A DNA stretch of 64,000 nucleotides from Drosophila pseudoobscura (lineage: Eukaryota; Arthropoda; Insecta; Diptera; Drosophilidae): assembly GCF_009870125.1 (NCBI RefSeq), contig NC_046683.1, positions 65,115,869 through 65,179,868 of the forward strand. Direction: 5' to 3'. Below the pieces are notes generated by a model. The model saw nothing but the letters and a program-made list of their open reading frames with translations, had not been told where the DNA came from and ran no database searches. The stretch's first letter is position 1. Every line of letters starts with the position of its first letter. Of this stretch, positions 54,585 to 64,000 are shown piece by piece. A program made the translations under genes and the position numbers.

Positions 54585-57515
54585 CGTTTGAGTCTCTTCT
54601 CCGTCTCCCTCGCTTGCTGCTACTGTTTCTGCTACTGCCTAGGAGCAGCTACTTCGAGTCTTTGTCCTCATCGTTGTCCTGCTTCCTTTGTTCCGGGACC
54701 TCGGAGTCGGAGTCGGTTTCAGTTCCACCTCCACCTCCTCCTCCGCTTCCACTTCCACTTTCAGCTTCCGCTTCAGCTTCAGCTTCGTGCTTGTTCCCGT
54801 CGAGTGGACTGGAGGCTGGCTTTGTGTAACATACTTCTGTGCGTAGGAAAATCAATGAAGCCCCGTGTGCCTAAAACATTTTAATGCATTTTAAGCAGCG
54901 TTTTTCTCGCTTTGTAACCCAAATTGCGCATGAAAAAATAAAAGCGAAAAAGCCACGCACAAACACACAAGCTCACACACACTGGCACTGCCACCGACAC
55001 CCACACCCACAGCCAGACCCACACGGACACGGGCACGGGACACACACGGGTTGGGGAATTTTTCCACGGCTTGCTTTTGATTTGATTTGCCTTTTTCGCC
55101 TGGTTTTCGCCACCTCCCCGTCCGGCACACTGGCAGGCACTCTTCGCCAGGTCTCCGTCCGTAATCTAGTTAACAACGGAATTGATTTATCTGCGACAAT
55201 TATAGCGAACACATTTCACATTTTACACTTTAATGTTTCCTCCCGATTCGGATCTGGCAGGAGCAGCAGCCAGGAAAATTCTTGTTCCCTTCTGTCTCTC
55301 TCTTTCTCGTGTGGCAGGAAATGCGCCGCGCAACAAACTCTCCCGACTGACGGCCCTTCGGCTTCTGACAACTCTGCAGCGAAGTTTCGAGCCGCCTTCC
55401 TTTGCCCCCTTTTCTAGGCAGACGCGGGGGGAGAGCGACAAAGAGCGAGAGAGAGAGCGAAAGAGAGAGAGCTGTGAGGAGACGGCGCATGTGCTGGCTA
55501 GTGGCTGAGTTACTGCCCCAAAACAAAACAAAGTCAGAAAGAGCGAGTGCGAGTGCGAGTAAAAGCTAACTGTATCAGCTGTCAAAAGTTCACCCCCAGC
55601 GAAGGCGGGCGAGGAAAGAGGACGGGTAGCTTGTCGCCCAGTTTGTTTACCATCCGCCATCCGCCATCGGCCATCGGGATAACGGTAACAACAGAGCACA
55701 AGAGAAACTGCGTTCCTTGTTGAGCTTTGCAGGAGGATCGAAAACAGGCGCCTGGGGGAAACTCTACAAGCAGAAGTATCCTCTGGAAGCGTTTGCCCTC
55801 TAACCAGGAGAAGTATAGCATATTCACAGTACTTATATAGTTTATATAGTAAATTTTTATTGATTTCGGCTTCATGGACCGACTCATACCAGAGTATAAT
55901 TCAAATTTGAAAACAATGTTATTAGGTTTAAATGTAGTTTACTTGTATTTTTTGTTTTGTTTTGTTTTTGCTTTTGCTTTTGACTTGTACTTGAACAATA
56001 AATACACACGCAAATCCGTAAAATGTAATTATCATTAATTGAATTTCATATATGTATGCATGTTATACTATGTATAGACCAGAAGAGCAGACCCCCATCG
56101 ATCCTTTCTGGAGGTCGGCACAGAGCCTGGATCGAGGGAGTTTCAGCGATCCCTGCCACTGCGGGGGCTACTTGCTCTGACTCCGCCATAATTGAATTGA
56201 TATCAAGGGGTTAGAGGGTTAGAATAAAGGGGCTACCAAGTATTGTATATAAAATTTAATTCTTGCTGGACTAATCGCATTCATTTACATTTAAAAGCGG
56301 TTTAACAACAAAAATGACACACAAAAAAAAAAACAGGAATTGCAATTCAATTTGGAAAGAATATAGAATACATACATATGTGCAATACTTTTGGGGGGTT
56401 ACAATTTAACTTTTGATTACTCGTATTAAATATATATATATATATTTATATATGTATAAAGAGGGAGGCTATTATTATAGTTTATATATTCCTTTACGTG
56501 TCGCCTTTCATCGTCTTCTCCTCCTCATCTTCCTCCTCTGTTTGTCTGGTGTGTGATGCTTAATTGTTTAACTTGACTTATTTACATTTGCATTTGGATC
56601 GGATCGGGTCGGGTCGGATCTGAGCAATCTACTCTCGACCCGCCACCGCTCACCGATCGACAGCTGCAATAGGTTATATTCTGTCTGCTTTACATAAGTT
56701 AATTCATTAACAATTTGGTGCGAAACAGAAACAATCGGTGAAGAGGAAAATTCCAGAACAATTTAGCTAACCGAAGGCTAGGCAACGACACAAATGCAAA
56801 CTAATATACATATATCATTTACATACATATATATATAATTACAGGTGCCTCCTTCCACGTTGAATTCTGTAGAGTCGAGTCGAATCAATTCGATTCGATT
56901 CGGTTTGGTTTGGTTCGGTTAAAACACACAATACGATTCACGGAGCTACGCAGGAAGGAGGGCGATCCGCTGTCCTTTTCCTAAGCAAATTTTTAGATAC
57001 ATATTTCATAGATCTGATTTGATAAACTATCGGCATACAATTGAATCGAATTACTATACTCGTACTCTTTATAGTATGTATATTATTGGTGCGCTCTCGT
57101 TTCGAGTTGTATGTTATGTAGGTATGGTATATATGTATATCTATGCGTACACGGGTGCAGACCTGAGGGGCCTGGCCTGAACAATGGAAATGATGAAACG
57201 GTTACACGAATTATGGACCAAAATCAACCCTGACTGGCATCGGCATCGGCATCTGCATCTGCATTTGCATTAATTGGAAGCTGGCAGCGCCGCCTCAAAG
57301 TATAATTATTTAAAATTAGAGTTAAGTGCTACAGCTTACAGTAATACATAAGTTATATGTTTTCTCGTTTCAACATAACGGGCACTCATCTTAAAAACAA
57401 TTCTAATAGTTATCAAATAAATCAGCTTTTGCTCTGCTTAACTTTTCTTCTGTTCTGTTTCTGTTTATGTGTCTGTGTCTATATCTGAAACGTAAGCATG
57501 CACAGGGGGCTTGGG
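54585..57515. other. Srpk79D 5' region and Csp 3' region
   Basis: Between 54585 and 55500 lie the unidentified 5' exon(s) and promoter of Srpk79D (minus strand). An acidic E/A- and G-rich frame at 54649-54855 has no ATG and may be leader sequence. From about 55600 to 57520 the sequence is AT-rich with no credible exon and is probably the long 3' UTR of Csp plus spacer. A (GA) run lies at 57555-57580 just right of this interval. Confidence 0.35.
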
Positions 57516-57520
57516 CTCGC

Positions 57521-60500
57521 CTAATATTTTTGATTAACCATATCTAGAGGTGAAGAGAGAGAGAGAGAGAGAGAGAGAATAGAGTAGAGAGTGATAAGTG
57601 ATAACAAAATAAAATTCCACATGTTGCATAATAAACGAATCGAACAAAATGTTAACAAAATTCCGAATATACTTTTCAGCAGATCATGGCAGTGTCTTTC
57701 ATCTTTGAAAATTTATTAGGTGCCAAGACGGTTGGTGGTAATTCAATATAAAATGTTAACAAAACGAAAACTTGCAAATGCTTGAGGGGGCGTTTAGGAG
57801 CGGTGACTGTGAGACTGTAGGTGCCGCAGACCTGAGGAACGGAAGGATATGGCGGGCATCAGTCACATCATAAGTCGGTCGGGCAATGTTTCAAACTAAA
57901 AGTTGTTCGTGTATACGAGAGTATCTGTAGCGTGTAGATCCCATGACCGGCTGGACGTGTTGGTATGGCTTGGCAGAGACTTTACATACATGGTAGATTG
58001 ATTCGAGTTTAAAAATATACTATTCGGGCCTCAGATTCAGACTGGGCCTCATCGAGTACACGAGAGCTTAACTGCTAGAGAGGTGTTATGTACGAGTATG
58101 TATGTGGGCGCTGCGCTGGCTGGGATATTTCGAGAGTTAACAGTTTCTTTCAGTTTCGGTTCAGAACGAGACCGGAGGTTACAATATTTGTTCGAGTTAC
58201 GTTACGCACATTTAACAAGTTCGATGGTCAAAGACGCTTTAGGGATACGTTTCTATGCCACTTGCCACCTTCGACCCCGACTGCTGGCTGGCTGGCTCGA
58301 CTCTTTATATACCTGGCGTGTATGTTGTCTGCTCTGTGGTGTTCAGCGACGTGTTCTCGTTGGCCGCCACGGGGGCGCCGGTGAATGGATTCACGCCCAC
58401 AGCTGCTCCACTGGGCGGTGGCATGGCGAAGACGGGCTGTCCTCCGGACTGCTCGCGTGGCTGCGAGGTGACGGGGCCTCCGCCCGCACCAAGATTCACG
58501 TCGTCCAGATCAACGTCCTCCTGCGGGGGCACACAAGAACGGGGTTAGAAATGCTCGTCCAACTGGAGCTCTTGTCTCGAGAGTCTCGTGTGTCTGTGTT
58601 TGTGTGTGTGTTAGTAGAGTGTGTGATTGGAGTGGTTCCTTCGGCAATGTTTAGTCAAAAACTGTTGGAAGTAAGCGGTACACAGAGCGGTCTACAAGCA
58701 CTAAATTACATTTATGTATATGCTAGTATGCTACTTTGTTAGAGGGTTAGAGGGCAAGCCAAATACACACTACGAAATCAAAATTGGCCAAAGAAGGAGA
58801 GCGGTTATAGGAAAATCATAAGACATTTACCCAAGCATTTACAGCAGAATGGAACGATTGAACCCGCTCCCACAGAACACTTTGCTTTTCACTCCGTCTT
58901 CTTCAATTTATACTGGATTAATTTTGACAACTAAATAAGTGTGCGGGACGTCTAAATTTCGTTCCCAAACATAACAGTTCTGATTGGGTCCGAGCTCGGA
59001 ATTTGGTTTAAATTTTGACTCTGCTTTGGGCTGGTTAGTGTTACGGTTGTAAGTAGTATGTAGTTGCTTGGTTAGAGAGGACTTGTGGCTGCTCTGATCT
59101 CATGCGGTACTCGTGCCGGTATCATTTTCGATTTCGATTCGCATACTTACAAGACGTGGCTGCTGTCCCAGGTGCGGTGGCAGATCACTAGCCTCTCGAT
59201 TGCCATCGGGGCGCTATCGGAGCGAATGAGGAGCCGTTTGTGTGTGGAGGTGGTTGGTTGGTTGGTTGGTTGGTTGGTGGTGGTTGTGGTGGTGGTGGTG
59301 GTGGGTAGAGTAGTAGGTGGATTGATGAGTCGATCGAAGAGTTTTGAGAAAAAAAGTTAAACAAAAATAGAAACGTAAATCGTATCGTCGGCTTCTCTTG
59401 CTTGCGTTGGAGCAAACAAACAAAGAATAAGGCTGAACAAAATGCAGTGCGCGAATGCAAATGAAAACCAATTCAAAAGTCTGAATGCGTAATGAGGCAC
59501 GTACAAAAACAAGAAAAACAATCGTGGATCAAATCAAAACTCGTCTGGAAATTCGATAGTAATTCCCAGGCTAAATATCGCAGGGAACCCGATTATGTGT
59601 TATTTTTAGTCAAGAGATACATATACAAATATATATATTCACATACTATGTGCACATACAGTACAGTTGAACTCCCATAACTCGAATTCTCTACATTTCG
59701 AACCAAAGCGGATGGCAATTAGACGAACCTTTTTTCCTTGAATAATATTGGTTCGACTTTTGGATGTTCAACTGTATTATATTTACATTTGTATACATAT
59801 AGAGAGAGAGAGAGAGATAGAGAGTGAGAAAGAGAGACGTTGGAAGCATTTGATGATTTTCGTGAAGTTCATGTTATAGAAATAAATATAATCAATATCG
59901 AATTTTGTATACGAAATATTTGGGAAACTTAAATTGAATGATCGAATCACTTGTGGGGATGGGTTAGTCGTGTTTACCTTTGGCCTCCCAGCTCTAAATG
60001 CTTACCCCGGATTACGGATTACGGATTACGGATCAAGGAATACTGATTACCGAATACGAAACCAAAACCAAAACCAATACTTACCAAAACGAAAAACTAA
60101 CAACAGATCAGTGCAACATTCGTACGAGAAGAAAGCACATATTGTATACTATATATCTATGTACGAGATAAAGGGCGTGCCAAGCAATCTGATAGGTCAA
60201 GTAAATAATATGCACTAAATAATGGTAAGCGTTTATTGATCGGGTTAAGCTACTAGCTGGTAAGCGTTTGATGTGTGGATGCTCTTGGGACGCCTTGGGG
60301 CAACGTTTTTGACTAAACATTTGCTTCTCAAACGGAACTACGTATGGTATGCTATATGGCCTCACAAAAATCATCAAAATGTGTGTGTGTGTGTGTGTGT
60401 GGGTGTTTGGGGGATATTACAGTGTAGTGAGGGGGATGGAGGCATGCGTTAGTAGATAGATTTAGTATTTAAGACTTGCACCAGATTGATTTTCTTGTTT

Positions 60501-60687
60501 TCTGTCGTTTTTTTTTTAAACTAAATCAAAATGGGTTCAGTTAGTAGCGGGCGGAGTTAGAGTTGGACTTGGACTCGGGGACAGGGTGTTGGCTGGGCCA
60601 ATTCAAACATCACTCACGTTCAGATGTGCATACTGGTCGTGCGATTCGTTGACCGGCGGCTTGAACTTGCCGCAGCAGAAGTTGCAA

Positions 60688-60718
<31 letters not shown>

Positions 60719-62792
60719 CGGTGACCACTGCGCAGCAGATAAACAAGGCCTGCAAGGGAGAAAACGTTATACAGATGTTGAATGGCACATATCACCTATG
60801 CATCGTCTATGTATGCGTAAGTGTCACCGCACTGACCTTCACCGCCGGCGATGTGACCACAAAGTATGCATTCACATTTTCCTCGCCGAACTGCTCGGCT
60901 ATATACAGTCCCAGGGAGCCATAGTTGTCGTAGATATTGCGTTTGGTCTGGTCGCTCAGAATCGAGTGCGCCCGGTTTACCTCCTTGAACTGAAATCCAG
61001 ACAATGTCAAAAATGATTGAGCACACTCCCTATCATCCCATCTACCTTATCGGAAGCATCGACGTTGTCGGGGTTCTTGTCCGGATGGTATTTGAGTGCC
61101 AGCTTCCGGTAAGTCTTCTTGATATCGTCTCCGGTGGCAGTCTTCGGAAGTCCCAGGATCTCGTACAGCGAGTCCCCCGATGTGCTATATAGAAAGAGTA
61201 GAAATTCATTAGTAGTCGCTCTACAAGGTTCTCCCTCCTCCCTCTGCAAAACTTTCACATTGCGAACCTTGGAATTCGCTTCTGATAACAAACCGGGTTA
61301 GATAACAGTGCGTTCAGATTAGGTACGGAGAGAGTCTTTAGCGGGGGAGTACTGTGCGGCTGTCATCTGCGAACAAGAGCTGAGCCAGCAACAATGCCTG
61401 CCTGGGAGCGGGCTTGCCGTACGGGGCGATAAGAAGCAAGCTCTGACGACTCCCTTGATGAGTCAGTGGCCATTCACAGCAACAGTTAGGTGCGGAGTGG
61501 CACGCGATAGCCATGCAGGCGCCTGCGCCCCTACCCTGGAATCGAGCGGTCGGTCACTGCCGGATGCGTAACCACGGGCCCGTCGGAAGTAGATGGCATT
61601 GACAGCGCAAGAAAAGCAGCAGCAGCGGCACCAAAGCAGAGGTCGCGTGCAGCATAGATTGCACCCCTTCCTTCTCTCTGCCGCATTCTACCACATGCAC
61701 TTCGTATGGATTTTCTTGAGCAGGTTGGCAGGGCGTAGCTATTTATAAGCCCGCCCAACGAAGGGGGCACTGCTGCGGCTGGCTCTAGCTGTTGTTATGT
61801 TATGTCTGCAACCGGGGGCAGGCAAATCTACAAGCTGATAAGACAACGAGCGTCGAGAGGGCAGAAGAGGCTACGCAACGAAGCCCAAATGCTCTCCTCT
61901 TGAAGGGGATGATGACAATGATGATGGTGATTAGGACTCGAGCGGACGACAAATTCAGGGTCACTTTTGGGTGGTGGGGTGTAATTGTGTGGGGAGGGAA
62001 GGAAGCCGTTTCAGGGCCAAGGACAACGGCAGTCGTCACGAAGGCGCAGCGCGAATTCAGATTCGCTTTCGCCTTGAAAAATTTACAGCCGTTCAGAATT
62101 GGGCCAAATGGAGGTGGCCGTCAGAATTACTCATTGGGCATCGAGTTGGGAGCGAGCGAGCAAGCCGATACTATGACATAGATAACAGGTACTCTTTTCT
62201 GTGTGCATGTGTACGGGTTCGGGTGGATCGCACTTGTTGTTATCGCCCATCAAACATTTGCATCATGTTTTAGTCCGATTTGGTGTTGCACGAAATAGTT
62301 ATTAAATTCCATTCTGCGGGAGCGAGGGATGTGCACAGACAATCAATGGGAAATTGCAGCAGGCCAGAAAATCCTTGGCCTTGCTCTGGACGAGACCGTT
62401 TGTCTTTCAAATGCAGCAGCGGCAGCTGTCACACTGTGTTTTGCGCTCTCTCTCCCTCACGCATGTCTCCCCCCCACCACCGCTTCTCCTGATCCTGCTC
62501 CTTGTTTATCCCGGGACACACATCCAAAGGAATGCCATACGCCGTACAACTTCTGCCGCGAAAAATCAATTAAACGCCGACTGCGCTGCCGCAGTCTGCG
62601 CGCAGCTGCTAGTCACACACACACACACACACAATGCTAGTGTGTACTCTACCGATGGTCTGAGTGTGTGAGTGCGCGCAGCAGAAGAAAAAAAGAAGGA
62701 ATAGCACGAACAGACAAGGGGGATATTTCGCAGAACTTGCGAATTATTTTTACTTACGAGAGTTTTCTCTTGTCCATGCCTCCGCCGCTCAT
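57521..62792 (-). CDS. Csp: cysteine string protein, synaptic vesicle DnaJ co-chaperone
   Basis: Seven coding exons on the minus strand: 62758-62792, 61046-61184, 60837-60989, 60618-60749, 59151-59213, 58313-58520 and 57521-57543, all in phase, giving 250 residues (D. melanogaster CSP about 249). Exon 1 codes [11 protein letters not shown]. The J domain follows ([22 protein letters not shown] in [10 protein letters not shown]). Exon 4 holds the palmitoylated string with 11 consecutive cysteines flanked by CC pairs. Exon 5 is a 21-codon cassette ([10 protein letters not shown]...QPRL) seen in some fly isoforms. Exon 7 is only 23 nt and adds DMVNQKY. If the donor at 58312 is not used, translation ends two codons later (TPGI, stop at 58305), giving a second C-terminus. 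CSP acts with Hsc70 on synaptic vesicles to keep SNAP-25 and other presynaptic proteins folded. Srpk79D lies downstream on the same strand. Confidence 0.95.
59246..59307. repeat. Csp: TGGT/TGG simple repeat in a Csp intron
   Basis: (GGTT)n followed by (GGT)n, 33 bp or so upstream (minus-strand sense) of the Csp cassette exon acceptor at 59213/59214. On the minus strand it reads as a CCA/ACC-rich tract right before the acceptor. Confidence 0.85.
60381..60400. repeat. (GT)n microsatellite
   Basis: Uninterrupted GT run of about 20 bp in a Csp intron. Confidence 0.9.
61300..62740. other. Csp: first intron of Csp
   Basis: Lies between the first and second Csp coding exons; no exon seen. A CA run sits at 62614-62632. 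Confidence 0.6.
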
Positions 62793-62969
62793 TTTGCTGC
62801 TTGCGATGTCACTGTGTCTCGGGATTAATCTATTTAGCACTTATTGCAGTTGCTATCACACGCCCTGGGCTGCCCGAAACTCTCCAACTCTCTTCTCCGT
62901 TTATGCTTTTCTAAGTTGCTGTCGCCGTCGCCGTTTGCCTCGTTTGCTATGCCTCGTTTCTGACGTTTC

Positions 62970-63125
62970 CAGTGTGACGATAAATATGCCGTCCGACACT
63001 CAGAAATATACCGAAACAAACTGCCTCATTTTAAAAATATACCGTAAACATACTGACGAATTCAAGATGTATTTTTCAAATTCTTCGTTTTTGATCTTCC
63101 GTCAAATATTCTGAGCTATATAGTT
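62970..63125 (+). repeat. dispersed ATATACCG repeat (family 1), copy at the Csp promoter
   Basis: Starts with Motif 1-like CAGTGTGACG (62970-62979), then CCGTCCGACACTCAGAAATA, AAAAATATACCGTAAACATA, CTGACGAATTCAAG and TTCTTCGTTTTTGATCTTCC. It lies about 180 bp upstream of the Csp ATG and probably overlaps the promoter. Confidence 0.75.
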
Positions 63126-63348
63126 TAAAAAAAGATTTTAAATCATATAATACATATGTTTCGAAGACTGTTTCGGAAGACACCACTCTTATACATCAGA
63201 GATATTTTCTTTTTCAATAATGAAAAAGATGGTAAATCGGACAACCTACATTTCTTCAGCCATTGGGTTATAAATTAAAGGGCGATGCGTGTTTTTCAGC
63301 ATTTTGTAAATATTTTCTATTCACAAAAGCCATCTTTTATTATTCCCT

Positions 63349-64000
63349 TTATTTTTTTGGCATAAGGGCTATGCTTTTCAGAATATAACTCTTGGGTGCC
63401 AAGCGAAAAGAGTTTAATGAATCGACTTCATAAAACTTTTCGATCACTTTCCATGTCGCTTTTCCGACTGTTGTAGTTATGTCGTGTGTCAAGAAGTTAT
63501 TTTTAACACTCTTGAATAAATGTACGTAATCGCACACGAACTGAGGCACTGGCGGATTGATCATTCTTTCACGGTCTATTTTTTCAAGAGCCGCCGTGAT
63601 TGCTGCTGCCTGATCGCAGACTATAGCGCGGACATTTAAGCCGGCTGCAGTGCAACACTTAACCGCCTGACCAATGGCTTGGGCGTATTTGTGAGTTACA
63701 TTTTTGTTAACATTCCAGTGGCTTGGGAGGAGTATTGTTCCTTATCGGAAATTCCGTCTCCCAGGTCTACGTAACCAATTGCTCGGTCAACATTGGCAAG
63801 ATAGCATATTTCTGGTTGGATGATCATTTCATCAAAAATTAGTGCACAATATCTGTGACTCTCGTCCATTTTTTGGACAAGTTTCTTCAACTTTTCAATA
63901 TGTTCGCCTTGAAAGCCAGTCTCAAGTACTTGGAGCGGCGGCGAAACACATTGTTTTTCTTCATGAGCCCTGTTCGTGCTCATTGATTTAAGTTGAGAAA
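63349..64000 (-). pseudogene. P-element superfamily transposase remnant
   Basis: Two adjoining minus-strand frames. The first (63696-63983, possibly open beyond the edge) contains ALIFDEMIIQPEICYL and AIGYVDLGDG, the catalytic-region signature of P-element/THAP9 transposases. The second (about 63349-63735) reads LLPSHWNVNKNVTHKYAQAI, NVRAIVCDQAAAITAAL, then FVCDYVHLFKSVKNNFLT, continuing the same domain. They are out of frame at about 63735, so one shift breaks the gene. The second frame ends in a stop at 63349, well before a full transposase length. No terminal repeat is visible inside the window. Most likely a decaying DNA transposon (ProtoP/1360 or P type); which one I cannot tell. Confidence 0.75.

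Noticed and set aside
54649-54855. Acidic E/A, G-rich minus-strand frame near the Srpk79D start
   Set aside because: No ATG and no splice connection in phase that I can see; the repeats GCTTC/CTCC explain the composition. Could still be leader or an unmapped exon.

Overview
This window is a stretch of nuclear insect DNA. The protein set, the short introns (about 55-70 bp), the core-promoter words (Motif 1 GGTCACACT, DRE TATCGATA, Inr plus DPE) and the abundant CA, GA, TGG and CAG microsatellites all point to a Drosophila species. The recognisable genes (NijA, ND-B13, guanylate kinase, IFT121/Oseg4, PIG-W, a glycerol kinase, Cht2, Hem, Srpk79D, Csp) fit Muller element D (3L of D. melanogaster). 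The dispersed repeats and a P-superfamily transposase remnant suggest a species outside the melanogaster subgroup, possibly the obscura group; this species guess is weak.

Layout. 1-5.3 kb: gene-poor and rich in microsatellites, probably the 5' intron or leader of a minus-strand gene lying off the left edge, closed by a Motif 1/DRE promoter. 5.3-6.5 kb: a cluster of two repeat families. 7.6-9.6 kb: NijA (+). 10.0-11.3 kb: ND-B13 (+) and a small secreted attacin-like peptide gene (+). 11.6-12.3 kb: guanylate kinase (-). 12.4-13.9 kb: repeats and an unrecognised, possibly broken ORF. 13.9-18.2 kb: a relic of LSM8 directly touching the stop codon of the eight-exon ciliary gene IFT121 (-), which has an X-box. 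18.9-20.5 kb: PIG-W (-). 20.6-26.6 kb: non-coding with repeats, probably containing the leader of the glycerol kinase gene (26.6-28.4 kb, +). 30.9-35.6 kb: a large four-pass membrane protein gene with PPxY motif and two alternative first coding exons (+). 36.6-38.3 kb: Cht2 chitinase (-). 41.9-45.4 kb: Hem (+). 47.1-55.5 kb: Srpk79D (-), convergent with Hem, with a separate membrane-protein ORF inside one of its introns. 57.5-62.8 kb: Csp (-) with alternative C-termini. 63.3 kb to the right edge: P-superfamily transposase remnant (-).

The genes are mostly unrelated housekeeping, neuronal and secretory genes. Hem, Srpk79D and Csp are neighbours in cytological region 79D-E of D. melanogaster, so this is a conserved block; Srpk79D and Csp both act at the presynaptic terminal. 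The less ordinary parts are the dispersed repeats carrying promoter words, the LSM8 relic fused to the IFT121 3' end, and exons that a plain ORF scan misses: the IFT121 zinc-binding last exon, a 21-codon cassette and a 23-nt last exon of Csp, and an alternative first exon of the four-pass protein. Exon boundaries are my own reading of splice signals and reading-frame phase, without transcript evidence.
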